From Hymenobacter aerilatus (GTDB taxonomy: Bacteria > Bacteroidota > Bacteroidia > Cytophagales > Hymenobacteraceae): a DNA stretch of 64,000 nucleotides. How positions within the stretch are numbered: position 1 is the first letter of the stretch; each line of letters starts with the position of its first letter. The notes beneath the pieces were generated by a model that was given only the letters and a program-made list of their open reading frames with translations, was not told where the DNA came from and searched no databases. This document shows, piece after piece, positions 50,269 through 59,035 of this stretch. The stretch is from contig NZ_CP095053.1 of the NCBI RefSeq assembly GCF_022921095.1, forward strand, positions 3,638,501 through 3,702,500, read 5' to 3'. Made by a program: the position numbers and the translations under genes.

Positions 50269-52677
50269 TTAGTTTCTGAGTGGCTTGCCCGTCGTCAGAA
50301 TCGACTGAATTCGTTCTAGCGTTTTCCGCTCGCCAGTCAGGCTTAGGAAGGCTTCACGCTCCAGGTCTAGCAGGTACTGCTCGCTCACTTCGGTAGGCGC
50401 CGACAGGTCGCCGCCACACATCACATAGGCCAGCTTGTCAGCTATTTTCTGATCGTGGGCCGAGATATAGTTGCCCTCTTTCATGGCAAACACGCCGGTG
50501 TTGAACATTGCCAGCGCGCCACGACCGTGTACTTTAATGTTGGTTTTGGGTACGGGCTGGGTGTAACCGGCATCGGCCATTTCGAGGGCGGCGGCTTTGG
50601 CTTGCGCAATCACACGGTTGCTGTTCACCACAATTTCATCGCCGCGGCGTAGAAAGCCTAGGTCGAAGGCTTCAGCGGCGGAGGTAGAAACCTTGGCCGT
50701 GCTGATGGTCATGTAGGTGTTGCGCAGCAGGTTGTATTCCGGCTCGCCTTCCTCGTATTTAGCGGCGGTCCGCAGGGTCATTTCTTTTGTGCCACCCCCG
50801 CCGGGAATTAGCCCTACCCCAAATTCTACGAGACCCATGTAGGTTTCGGCGGCGGCTACTACTTTGTCGCAGTGCAGGTTCAGCTCGCAGCCGCCACCCA
50901 ATGCTAGGCCGTGGGGCGTGCCCACCACCGGAATGCTGCTGTAACGCATGCGCATCATCGCCTGCTGGAACTGCGCAATCATCAGATTCAGCTCGTCGTA
51001 GTCCTGCTCCAGGGCAAACATGTACACGAGCCCCAGGTTGGCGCCGGCCGAAAAGTTGGGTGCGTCGTTGCCGACTACCAAGCCGCGGTAGCCTTTCTCG
51101 GCCATGTCCACGCCCTTCAGCAGGCCCTGAATCACATCGGAGCCCATGGCGTTCATCTTCGAGTGGAACTCCACGTTCAGGATACCGTCTCCGAGGTCGA
51201 GGACCGAGGCACCGGCGTTTTTCCACAGCACTTTACCAGCAGCCCGCAGGTTGTCAAGAATGATAAAGTTCTCTACCCCCGGAATAGGCTGGTAGGATTT
51301 CGATTCAAGGTCGTAATACTGGCGCGTGCCCTTCTCGTCTACTTTATAAAAGGTAGTATGGCCGGCGGACAGCATCTCGCCTACCCACGGCGCCATGGTT
51401 TTGCCTTGGGCCTCGGCTAGCTCTACGCCTTTCTGCACGCCCAGCGCGTCCCAGGTTTCAAACGGCCCTAGCTCCCAGCCGAAGCCAGCACGCAAGGCGT
51501 CGTCAATCTTGTAGAGGGCGTCCGTAATTTCGGGGATGCGGTTGCTGACGTAGGCAAACAGCCCGGCAAACGACTTGCGGTAAAACTCGCCGGCTTTGTC
51601 TTTGCCGCCTACCAGTACCTTGAAGCGGTCAGCAAGCCTTTCGATGGGCTTGGTGGCCTCTAGGGTGGCAAACTTAATTTTCTGGCTTGGCTTGTACTCC
51701 AACGTGTTCAGGTCGAGGGCCAAGATTTCGGTTTTGCCGCCCGCACCTTTGGTTTTCTTGTAAAAACCCTGACCCGTTTTGTCGCCCAGCCACTTGTTCT
51801 CGCTCATTTTCTGCACGAAGTCGGGCAGCGTGAACACCGCTTTGGCTTCGTCATGGGGTAGGCTCTGGCCGAGGCCCTTGGCTACGTTCACGGTAGTATC
51901 GAGCCCTACCACATCGGAAGTGCGGAAGGTAGCCGACTTGGCGTGACCAATCACGGGGCCGGTCAGCTTGTCTATCTCTTCCACCGTCAGGCCCAACTCC
52001 TGCATCACATGCATGGCATCGAGCAGACCGAATACGCCTACCCGGTTGGCAATGAAGCCGGGTGTGTCTTTAGCCAATACCACGGTTTTACCCAAGTACA
52101 GGTCACCGTAGTGTTGCAGAAAATCCACCACGTCCGGCTTGGTATCAGGGGTCGGGATGATTTCAAGCAGCTTGAGGTAGCGCGGCGGGTTGAAGAAGTG
52201 CGTGCCGCAGAAATGCTGCCTGAAGTCCTCGGAGCGACCTTCGGCCAGCAGGTGAATCGGGATGCCGGAAGTGTTGCTCGTAATCAGCGTGCCAGGCTTA
52301 CGAAACTGCTCTACCCGCTCATACACGCTCTTTTTGATGTCGAGCCGTTCTACAACTACCTCAATCGTCCAGTCGCAGCCGGCAATGTCTTTCAGGTTAT
52401 CCTCAAAGTTGCCGGTCTTGATCTTCGACACATCCTGCTTGCGGTAGAGCGGCGAAGGGTTGGCCTTCACGGCAGCTTCTAGTGCGCTATTCACAATGCG
52501 GTTGCGCACGTGGGGCTTATCCAGCGTCAGCCCTTTTTTCTCCTCATCGGGGGTCAATTCTTTCGGCGCGATGTCGAGTAGCAGCACCTGCACACCAATA
52601 TTGGCAAAGTGGCAGGCAATGCGCGAACCCATCACGCCGGAGCCCAGCACCGCTACTTTCTTGATATTTCTATTCAT
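50269..52677 (-). CDS. fadN: 3-hydroxyacyl-CoA dehydrogenase / enoyl-CoA hydratase fusion, FadN-type
   Basis: An 802-residue bifunctional beta-oxidation enzyme. The N-terminal half is 3-hydroxyacyl-CoA dehydrogenase: NAD site KVAVLGSGVMGSRIACHFAN, SNTSGIPI, HFCGTHFFNPPRYLKLLEII and KDTPGFIANRVG. The C-terminal half is an enoyl-CoA hydratase/crotonase: NFSAGANLGL and GTPHGLALGGGCELNLHCDK, with Glu in VEFGVGLIPGGGG. The domain order is the reverse of E. coli FadB and matches Bacillus FadN. The start MNRNIKKVAVLG gives the normal Rossmann N-terminus. It directly follows the MarR gene (81-base gap). Confidence 0.93.
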   Translation of the reverse strand: MNRNIKKVAVLGSGVMGSRIACHFANIGVQVLLLDIAPKELTPDEEKKGLTLDKPHVRNRIVNSALEAAVKANPSPLYRKQDVSKIKTGNFEDNLKDIAGCDWTIEVVVERLDIKKSVYERVEQFRKPGTLITSNTSGIPIHLLAEGRSEDFRQHFCGTHFFNPPRYLKLLEIIPTPDTKPDVVDFLQHYGDLYLGKTVVLAKDTPGFIANRVGVFGLLDAMHVMQELGLTVEEIDKLTGPVIGHAKSATFRTSDVVGLDTTVNVAKGLGQSLPHDEAKAVFTLPDFVQKMSENKWLGDKTGQGFYKKTKGAGGKTEILALDLNTLEYKPSQKIKFATLEATKPIERLADRFKVLVGGKDKAGEFYRKSFAGLFAYVSNRIPEITDALYKIDDALRAGFGWELGPFETWDALGVQKGVELAEAQGKTMAPWVGEMLSAGHTTFYKVDEKGTRQYYDLESKSYQPIPGVENFIILDNLRAAGKVLWKNAGASVLDLGDGILNVEFHSKMNAMGSDVIQGLLKGVDMAEKGYRGLVVGNDAPNFSAGANLGLVYMFALEQDYDELNLMIAQFQQAMMRMRYSSIPVVGTPHGLALGGGCELNLHCDKVVAAAETYMGLVEFGVGLIPGGGGTKEMTLRTAAKYEEGEPEYNLLRNTYMTISTAKVSTSAAEAFDLGFLRRGDEIVVNSNRVIAQAKAAALEMADAGYTQPVPKTNIKVHGRGALAMFNTGVFAMKEGNYISAHDQKIADKLAYVMCGGDLSAPTEVSEQYLLDLEREAFLSLTGERKTLERIQSILTTGKPLRN

Positions 52678-52758
52678 AAGTAGGTGAGTAGAGGCGCCTT
52701 GCAGACGCCCATGAAGTAGAGTATGTAGTTGCAAACGAATAGCCCAACAAGGGACTCT

Positions 52759-53235
52759 CTAAGCAGGCATTTCCTTGCGCGATGGTTTCACCATAAAGTC
52801 ATCGAAAAGCGTTTTGCCCTCGATCATCCCCGTAATCTGCCCTATTACCTTAAAGAACACATCGAGTTGGTTTTGCGGAATCTGCTCGCGCACTTTCTGG
52901 TTGAAGTGACGTACGGTTTGGCGGGAGATTTCCTTACCGCGCAGGCCCTCTTCGGTCAGAAAAATGCGCACCGAGCGCTTGTCGTGGGCATCAGCCTGTT
53001 TGTAGATCAGGCCCTTTTCTTCCATGCTGCGCAGAATGCGCGTAAGCGAGCGGGTTTCCAGACCCAGTAGCGGCGCTATCTTGGTAGCGGGCGTGCCGTT
53101 TTCCTGATCGATGTTCAGCAGCACAAAGCCGATGCTTGTAGTGATATCATGCTTAGCGGCCTGCGCATTGTACATGCGCGAAATGGCGTGCCAGGCTACT
53201 TTGATGTTATAATCGACGGTTTCTTCCGGTTTCAT
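52759..53235 (-). CDS. MarR-family transcriptional regulator of the fatty-acid cluster
   Basis: A 158-residue winged-helix regulator. MarR features: dimerisation helix YNIKVAWHAISRMYNAQAAK, recognition region TPATKIAPLLGLETRSLTRI with LRSMEEKGLIYKQAD and the wing DKRSVRIFLTEEG. The start may be MKPEETV (used here) or two codons earlier. It sits between fadD and fadN on the same strand. Upstream is a 15-base word also found before fadE, containing the palindrome TATGCAAGCATA at this copy, so it probably represses or controls itself, fadN-fadA and fadE in response to an acyl-CoA. This is inference from position and the shared word. Confidence 0.88.
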   Translation of the reverse strand: MKPEETVDYNIKVAWHAISRMYNAQAAKHDITTSIGFVLLNIDQENGTPATKIAPLLGLETRSLTRILRSMEEKGLIYKQADAHDKRSVRIFLTEEGLRGKEISRQTVRHFNQKVREQIPQNQLDVFFKVIGQITGMIEGKTLFDDFMVKPSRKEMPA

Positions 53236-53253
53236 GGGCAAGGTGAAGTCTGG

Positions 53254-53284
53254 TAAACATACGATTATTTGTTATGCTTGCATA
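53254..53284 (-). promoter_or_regulatory. MarR-gene promoter with palindrome and shared 15-base word
   Basis: On the minus strand TATGCAAGCATA (palindrome, 53284-53273) overlaps GCAAGCATAACAAAT (53281-53267), then five bases and TATGTTTA (53261-53254), a -7-like element. The 15-mer is identical to that at 48833-48819, before fadE. Confidence 0.65.
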
Positions 53285-53344
53285 CTAAGTGAGGGCAAAA
53301 AATTTGACAGAGTAGGGAGGCAAGTACCCCCTACCCTGCCAAGT

Positions 53345-55123
53345 CTATCGCTTCTCGTTGAACTCGTAGATGCTTTCGATTACATCCTTCATGTTCTCGG
53401 AAATCACCTTGCGCTTCAGCTTCATGGTAGGTGTCATCTCGCCGGTTTCTACCGACCACTGCCTGGGCACCAGCACAATTTTCTTGACCTGCTCCCAGTG
53501 TGCAAAATCGTTGTTGTAGCCGTGTATGAGGTTGTTGTAGAGCTTGATTACTTTCTCGTTCTGCACAGCGTCCGCTAGCGAACCAATCTCTACGCCATTC
53601 TTCTTTCCCCAGCTTTTCAGCTCATCCATGGCCGGCACTACCAGGGCAGAGGGAAATTTGCGGCCGTCGCCTACCACCATAATCTGCTCCACCAGCGGCG
53701 ACTCCTTCACCTTGCTCTCAATCACCTGCGGGGCAACATACTTGCCGCCCGAGGTCTTGAACATCTCTTTCTTACGGTCTGTGATTTTGAGGAAACGATT
53801 CTGCACAAACTCCCCAATGTCGCCGGTGTGGAACCAGCTGTCGGCGTCGATGGCCTCGGCGGTTTTTTCGGGCTGGTTATAGTAGCCCTTCATCACAGAG
53901 GCCGAGCGGGTCAAAATCTCGCCGTCGGGCGCAATTTTCACCTCAATGTTGTCGATGAGTGGCCCTACCGTGCCAATCAGGTTGTTCTCGGGCTCAAAGC
54001 CTCCAACGGCAATAACGGGCGAGGTTTCGGTGAGGCCGTAGCCCTCCATCACCCGAATGCCACCGGCCCAAAATACCCGCGCCAGGCGTGGCTGCAAGGC
54101 ACCACCACCGCTCACAATACAGCGCAGATTACCGCCCAGCGCCTCGCGCCACTTGTTGAAAATGAACTTGTTGGCCAGCGCCAACTGCGTATTATATAGG
54201 AACCCCTGGTCTTTCTGGGTATCGTATTTCAGGCCCAGATCTAAGGCCCAGAAAAACAGCTTCTTGCTGACACCTTCCAGCGTGTGGCCTTTCGCTACTA
54301 TCTTCTCATACACCTTCTCCAGCAAACGAGGCACGGTAGTGAAGATTTCAGGCTTCACCTCACGCAGGTTGTCGGCAATGGTTTCCATGCTTTCGGCGTA
54401 GTAGATGCTCACGCCGTGCGTCATGTAAAGGTAGGTCACCATGCGCTCGAAAATGTGGCAGAGGGGTAGGAAGCTCAGGGCCTTATCCTTAGGCCCTACC
54501 GGCACAAAGGGCGCAGCACTGCGCAGGTTGCTGAGCAGGTTGTCGTGGCTGAGCATTACCCCTTTGGGCTTACCCGTGGTGCCAGAGGTATAGATAAGCG
54601 TGAGCAAATCATCGGGTTGCACGGCGGCTTTTAGCGGCTCCAGGTCGGCGGGGTTGCCCTCCCTACCCATATCCAGCAGCTCCGAAAAGTGCCGGGCACC
54701 GTCAATCTTATCGAAGCTGAAAATATGGTCGTGGGCGATGTTCATGCCTTCGGTGGCAGCCAGTACCTTCTCGTGCAGCTTCTCATCCGACACCAGCACG
54801 GCCTTCACATCGGCGTCGCTGAAAATATGCTTGTAGTCCTCTATCGTGATGCTGGGATACATAGGCACCACCACCGCACCAATCTGCGAGATGCCGGAGT
54901 CGGCCAGCATCCACTCGGGCCGGTTCATGGCAATAAGGGCCACTTTATCATCTTTCTTTAAGCCCAGCTTCACCAACCCCAGGCTCACTAAGTTGATCTG
55001 ATCAATGGCTTCCTGGGTACTCATTTTTTGCCAGCTGCCGTCGCGCTTAGCGGCCATGCAATCGGCTTTGGGAAATTTTGCCTGCTGAGCAGGTAGAATA
55101 TCAAATGTGCGACGAATGTCCAT
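53345..55123 (-). CDS. Long-chain fatty-acid-CoA ligase (FadD15-like)
   Basis: A 592-residue AMP-forming acyl-CoA synthetase that activates fatty acids for beta-oxidation or lipid synthesis. The adenylate motif is TLIYTSGTTGKPKGVMLSHD; others are LPLCHIFERMVTYLYM, the acyl-binding/ATP motif VMEGYGLTETSP and WFHTGDIGEF. ITDRKKEMFKTSGGKYVAPQ ends the core with the hinge and the C-terminal catalytic Lys region. The length and HIFERM block are of the FadD15/long-chain type. It is the promoter-distal upstream member of the beta-oxidation cluster, 109 bases before the MarR gene. Confidence 0.92.
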   Translation of the reverse strand: MDIRRTFDILPAQQAKFPKADCMAAKRDGSWQKMSTQEAIDQINLVSLGLVKLGLKKDDKVALIAMNRPEWMLADSGISQIGAVVVPMYPSITIEDYKHIFSDADVKAVLVSDEKLHEKVLAATEGMNIAHDHIFSFDKIDGARHFSELLDMGREGNPADLEPLKAAVQPDDLLTLIYTSGTTGKPKGVMLSHDNLLSNLRSAAPFVPVGPKDKALSFLPLCHIFERMVTYLYMTHGVSIYYAESMETIADNLREVKPEIFTTVPRLLEKVYEKIVAKGHTLEGVSKKLFFWALDLGLKYDTQKDQGFLYNTQLALANKFIFNKWREALGGNLRCIVSGGGALQPRLARVFWAGGIRVMEGYGLTETSPVIAVGGFEPENNLIGTVGPLIDNIEVKIAPDGEILTRSASVMKGYYNQPEKTAEAIDADSWFHTGDIGEFVQNRFLKITDRKKEMFKTSGGKYVAPQVIESKVKESPLVEQIMVVGDGRKFPSALVVPAMDELKSWGKKNGVEIGSLADAVQNEKVIKLYNNLIHGYNNDFAHWEQVKKIVLVPRQWSVETGEMTPTMKLKRKVISENMKDVIESIYEFNEKR

Positions 55124-55247
55124 AAAGAGAGCAGAAGGATGGGAAATGCTGCTTAAATAACCGGATTTTTCATAGAAAAGCTATGGGCTAGCAGATTGGC
55201 TGTAGGCTAACTTGCTGACCACCTACTTTCTACTACGCAAAAAGCCC

Positions 55248-55274
55248 TTGGGTAGTGCCTTTTGCGTAATTTTG
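55248..55274 (+). promoter_or_regulatory. Promoter for the arginase-fold gene
   Basis: TTG at 55248-55250, a 16-base spacer, then TAATTTTG (55267-55274), an exact TAnnTTTG. The start site of about 55281 lies inside the longer ORF, which supports translation from the ATG at 55299. Confidence 0.6.
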
Positions 55275-55298
55275 GGCCTCTACGCTTTGCTTGCACTC

Positions 55299-56447
55299 AT
55301 GAATCTGGGTATTTTTTTTGATCCGCTTCGGGAAGAGGTGGTGGCCCCACCGGCTGCCCCTACGGCCCTGGCGGCGTACATCACCCCGTTTGTGCACACG
55401 TTTCCCGATTGGCGCTCGGCCGACCTGGCCCTTATCGGTCTCGACGACTGGCGCGGCACCGCCGCCGGGGCGCCTACCCACCACGGCGCCGATGCCGTGC
55501 GGCAGCGCTTCTACCACTTGCAGCGCGGCGTGCGGCCAGCCAAGTTGGTAGACTTAGGCAATCTGCGGCCTGGCCTCACGCTGGAAGACACCTACCTGCG
55601 CCTACGCGAAATAGTGGCAGCTCTGCTAGAGCACAATACGGTAGCCATCCTGCTCGGCGGTGGACCCGATCTGGACTACGGGCAGTTTCTGGCCTACGAA
55701 ACGCTGGACCGTCCCATCAGCTTTGCCTCCGTAGATGCCCGCGTAGACATGGCCGAGTACGACTGCGCCCCGGCCGAGGAGGCCCACCTGCGGCGCATGA
55801 TCATTCACGAGCCCAACTTCCTGTTCAACTTTGCGCAGCTAGGGCACCAGCAATACCTGGTGGCGCCCGACGTGCTAGCGGCCCTGGAAAAACTGCACTT
55901 TGAAACGATGCGCTTGGGAGCCATCCGTACTGATGTGCGCCAGGCCGAGCCCCTGCTCCGCCAAGCCGATTTCGTGACGTTTGACGTGGCCGCACTCCGC
56001 TGGACCGAGGCGCCGGGCTACTACCCTGCCAATTCCTTCGGGCTTAGCAGCGAAGAAGCTGCGCAGCTGTCTTGGTATGCCGGCCACAACGATCAGCTTA
56101 CATCCTTCGGCCTTTACGGCTACCGCCCCGACCACGACACGCACGGCCTGGCGGCTGGCACGCTGGCTACTATGCTGTGGTATTTTGTGGAGGGCTTCTA
56201 CCACCGTTGGGGCGAAATGGATTTTCAGAGCCGACGCTTTATTCGATATGCAGTGGGACTGCCTGGCACACCGGCCAAGCTGGTGTTCTACAAAGCCAAA
56301 CGCACCGAAAAATGGTGGCTGGAAGTGGAAAGCCTAGCCGATAGCGACATCAAGCGCATTGTGCCATGCAGTTACGACGACTACATCCGCGCCGCCCAAG
56401 GCGACCTACCCAACCGCTGGATTCTGACGCAGGCGCTACTGGGATAG
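55299..56447 (+). CDS. Arginase/formimidoylglutamase-fold protein with degenerate metal site
   Basis: A 382-residue protein of the ureohydrolase fold. The family blocks are recognisable but changed: LLGGGPDLDYGQ (canonical GGxHD has lost its His), ASVDARVDMAEYD (canonical DAHxD has Arg for His) and FVTFDVAALRW (canonical DxD has lost its second Asp). Three of the usual six manganese ligands are therefore absent, so it is unlikely to be a normal arginase or agmatinase. The start MNLGIFF is favoured by the promoter and by the family N-terminus; the longer frame adds a spurious hydrophobic stretch. A cytochrome b5-like gene follows after 49 bases. Confidence 0.78.
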   Translation: MNLGIFFDPLREEVVAPPAAPTALAAYITPFVHTFPDWRSADLALIGLDDWRGTAAGAPTHHGADAVRQRFYHLQRGVRPAKLVDLGNLRPGLTLEDTYLRLREIVAALLEHNTVAILLGGGPDLDYGQFLAYETLDRPISFASVDARVDMAEYDCAPAEEAHLRRMIIHEPNFLFNFAQLGHQQYLVAPDVLAALEKLHFETMRLGAIRTDVRQAEPLLRQADFVTFDVAALRWTEAPGYYPANSFGLSSEEAAQLSWYAGHNDQLTSFGLYGYRPDHDTHGLAAGTLATMLWYFVEGFYHRWGEMDFQSRRFIRYAVGLPGTPAKLVFYKAKRTEKWWLEVESLADSDIKRIVPCSYDDYIRAAQGDLPNRWILTQALLG

Positions 56448-56496
56448 TGGTTGCCGCAGGGAGGTTTAGCTAGTTCGCTAGTTATTTGCTGTATCT

Positions 56497-56811
56497 ATGA
56501 GCGAAACGCACGCAAACTCATCTGCCCAAGATAGCCTACCCTTGCCGGTAGACACATTGTTGCCTACCTACACGCGCGCCCAACTAGCCCTGCGCAATGG
56601 GCAAGACCGGGACGAAATATGGGTGGCCTACCAGGGCAACATCTACGATGTGAGCCGCTCCCGGCTATGGCGGCGCGGCAACCACTACGAGCATTGGGCC
56701 GGTCAAGACCTCACCCGTGAGCTAGACCATGACGCCCCCCATACGCCCAACGTATTCGACAATTTTCCGATTATTGGCCGGTTGGCGGTCAGTGCTTCTC
56801 CGAAGAAGTAA
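56497..56811 (+). CDS. Cytochrome b5-like heme/steroid-binding domain protein
   Basis: A 104-residue soluble protein with a C-terminal cytochrome b5-type fold (about 28-100): PTYTRAQLALRNGQDRDEIW, VAYQGNIYDVSRSRLWRRGN and HYEHWAGQDLTRELDHDAPH, then FDNFPIIGRL. The His in GNHYEH and the one in DHDAPH are plausible heme or ligand contacts, but the spacing follows the steroid-binding (MAPR-like) group rather than classical b5. Role unknown, perhaps a small redox or heme-binding accessory. It has no signal peptide and follows the arginase-fold gene on the same strand. Confidence 0.78.
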   Translation: MSETHANSSAQDSLPLPVDTLLPTYTRAQLALRNGQDRDEIWVAYQGNIYDVSRSRLWRRGNHYEHWAGQDLTRELDHDAPHTPNVFDNFPIIGRLAVSASPKK

Positions 56812-56861
56812 GCTGATTGTACACCCATAATTGTTGCATTCCCTACCCTGTTTCTTACCGC

Positions 56862-57512
56862 ATGAAGGCATTTATCTTCGATTTGAACGGCACCATGATT
56901 CATGATATGGAGTACCATACCAAGGCGTGGCGCCACATTTTCAACCACGAGCTGGGCGGCAATTTCACCTGGGACGAAGTGAAGCCGCAGATGTACGGCA
57001 AGAACGGCGAGGTGCTGGTACGCATGTTCGGGCCGGACCGCTTCACTGCCGAGGAAATCGAGGAACTGTCGGTAGCGAAGGAGCAGCGATACCAAGACGA
57101 GTTTCGGCCGTACTTGCAGCTGCTGCCGGGGTTGGCGGAGTTTCTGGAGCGCGCCTACCAGCTGGATATTCCGGTGGCCATTGGGTCGGCGGCTATTCCG
57201 TTCAATATTGATTTTGTGCTGGATACGCTGGATATCCGGCGCTATTTCCGCGCTATCGTCAGCGCCGACGATGTGACGCTGAGCAAGCCGCACCCCGAAA
57301 CCTTCCTGAAAGCCGCTGCTGAGTTAGGCGTCGAGCCCACCGATTGCATAGTGTTTGAGGACGTGCCCAAAGGCGCCGAAGCCGCCCACACTGCCGGCAT
57401 GGATACCGTGATTCTCACCACTACGCACCAGCCGCACGAGTTTACGCACTTGCCCAACGTGCTGCACTTTGCCGAAGACTTTACTGATACCTTTATCCGT
57501 CAGTTACTCTAA
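56862..57512 (+). CDS. HAD-family phosphatase, beta-phosphoglucomutase-like, with DLN motif
   Basis: A 216-residue haloacid dehalogenase-type hydrolase with a C1 cap. Motif I reads AFIFDLNGTMIHDME: the nucleophilic Asp is present, but the second Asp (D+2, the general acid/base) is Asn. Motif II is VAIGSAA (Ser), motif III the Lys in LSKPHPETFL and motif IV IVFEDVPKGAEAA. The start MKAFIFDLNG lies 15 codons inside a longer frame and gives the canonical N-terminus. Substrate unknown; probably a sugar phosphate. It lies just before murQ, whose start is 19 bases past its stop, so they may be cotranscribed. Confidence 0.85.
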   Translation: MKAFIFDLNGTMIHDMEYHTKAWRHIFNHELGGNFTWDEVKPQMYGKNGEVLVRMFGPDRFTAEEIEELSVAKEQRYQDEFRPYLQLLPGLAEFLERAYQLDIPVAIGSAAIPFNIDFVLDTLDIRRYFRAIVSADDVTLSKPHPETFLKAAAELGVEPTDCIVFEDVPKGAEAAHTAGMDTVILTTTHQPHEFTHLPNVLHFAEDFTDTFIRQLL

Positions 57513-57531
57513 CCTCCTTCGCCCCTACCCC

Positions 57532-58332
57532 ATGAGCACCACCGAAAGCGCCTCCCTGTTCAATAATCTCGAAACGCTGTCGACCCACGAGCTACTGGCT
57601 GGTATGAACAGCGTAGACCAAACCGTACCGCAGGCCGTAGCAAAAGCCCTACCCCAACTAGAGGCATTAGTAGAAGCCACCGTGGCGCGGCTACAACAGG
57701 GCGGCCGGTTGTTCTACATCGGGGCGGGTACCAGCGGGCGGCTGGGCGTGGTTGATGCCTCGGAGTGCCCGCCTACCTTCGGCGTGCCGCACGGGCTGGT
57801 AGTGGGCATCATTGCTGGCGGCGACACCGCCATTCGCAAAGCCGTAGAAAACGCCGAAGACGACGCCCAGCAAGCCTGGCGCGACCTACAAGCCCACAAT
57901 ATCACCGACAAAGACATCGTGGTGGGCATTGCCGCCTCGGGCCGTACGCCCTACGTGATTGGCGGTCTGCAACGGGCCCGGCAGCACGGACTGGCCACGG
58001 GCTGCATTGTGTGCAATGCGAGTTCTGCGGTAGCGGCCGCAGCCGAGTTTCCGGTAGAAGTAGTAACCGGACCGGAGTTCGTGACGGGCAGCACCCGCCT
58101 GAAAGCCGGCACCGGTCAAAAGCTGGCGCTCAACATGCTCACTACCGCTACCTTCATTCGGCTGGGTAGGGTGAAGGGCAACAAGATGGTAGACATGCAG
58201 CTCTCCAATGCCAAGCTGGTAGACCGCGGCGAACGGATGCTGATGGACGAGCTAGGTATCGAGCAGGATGAAGCCGCTCAGTTACTAAAGAAGCACGGCT
58301 CGGTGCGGGCAGCACTAGAGGCGCGCGGGTAG
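57532..58332 (+). CDS. murQ: N-acetylmuramic acid 6-phosphate etherase
   Basis: A 266-residue SIS-domain enzyme that cleaves the lactyl ether of N-acetylmuramate-6-phosphate, recycling peptidoglycan sugars. The SIS core has LFYIGAGTSGRLGVVDASEC, PTFGVPHGLVVGIIAGGDTA, the catalytic-region Glu in AVENAEDD, VVGIAASGRTPYVIGGLQ and TGPEFVTGSTRLKAGTGQK. The last 60 residues form the small helical lid. The start MSTTESAS is used, since the ORF before it overlaps the preceding gene. A HAD phosphatase gene lies directly upstream. Confidence 0.94.
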   Translation: MSTTESASLFNNLETLSTHELLAGMNSVDQTVPQAVAKALPQLEALVEATVARLQQGGRLFYIGAGTSGRLGVVDASECPPTFGVPHGLVVGIIAGGDTAIRKAVENAEDDAQQAWRDLQAHNITDKDIVVGIAASGRTPYVIGGLQRARQHGLATGCIVCNASSAVAAAAEFPVEVVTGPEFVTGSTRLKAGTGQKLALNMLTTATFIRLGRVKGNKMVDMQLSNAKLVDRGERMLMDELGIEQDEAAQLLKKHGSVRAALEARG

Positions 58333-58445
58333 GGACTATAATTGAGCAGTTACTACTCCACTCCGAACACTTCAATTCGGTCTTGCGTTAGGTAACGGCG
58401 GCCTACGCATGTAAGGCCGGTTGTTGTACCTCTAGCTATACCTGC

Positions 58446-59012
58446 GTGCATACCATCGAGCCACACTACGCCTGGATCGACCAGTACTCGGCTTCTGAAG
58501 ACCCTCGCTCCCCCCTCCACGGCGCCGAGAACAGCCTCGACAGCTACGTGAATACCATCTACGGCTATTACATTCATCCGCAGTGGGACAGCTTTGGGTC
58601 GGATACCCTGTTTATCAAGATTTTATTTGTTGACTACGAGCAGCAGTCGGCCATTCTGGAGTTTATCGGAGAATGGAATGATGCCATTGAAAACGACATC
58701 ATGCAGCTCAAGCGGGAAATCATCGACCCGCTGCTACACGAAGGCATTGCCCGTTTTGTGCTCGTAGGCGAAAACGTATTCAACTTCCACGGATCCGATG
58801 ATTCGTACTACGAGGAATGGTTTGAGGATGTAGAAGACGGTTGGATTGCCGGCGTTAACTTCCAGGAGCACGTCTCGCGCGAAATGCGCCAGTACAACCT
58901 CGATAGCTATATCAACTTTGGTGGCCAGCTCGACGAGCTACCGTGGCGCACGTATTCACCCAAAAAGCTTTTCAAAGTCATAGACGGCCTGTTGCAGCGT
59001 CGCCTGGGGTAG
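58446..59012 (+). CDS. Conserved-looking soluble protein, unknown function (188 aa)
   Basis: A 188-residue, acidic and aromatic-rich soluble protein with no signal peptide. It starts with GTG, as no ATG precedes the HTIEPHYAWIDQYSASEDPR region. Other blocks are YVNTIYGYYIHPQWDSFGSD, TLFIKILFVDYEQQSAILEF and GENVFNFHGSDDSYYEEW. It ends YSPKKLFKVIDGLLQRRLG. I recognise no family. Codon usage is normal for the genome. It is the last gene before a strong terminator and stands alone downstream of murQ (113-base gap). Confidence 0.7.
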   Translation: MHTIEPHYAWIDQYSASEDPRSPLHGAENSLDSYVNTIYGYYIHPQWDSFGSDTLFIKILFVDYEQQSAILEFIGEWNDAIENDIMQLKREIIDPLLHEGIARFVLVGENVFNFHGSDDSYYEEWFEDVEDGWIAGVNFQEHVSREMRQYNLDSYINFGGQLDELPWRTYSPKKLFKVIDGLLQRRLG

Positions 59013-59035
59013 GCACTATTTGCTCTTGCGCCACA

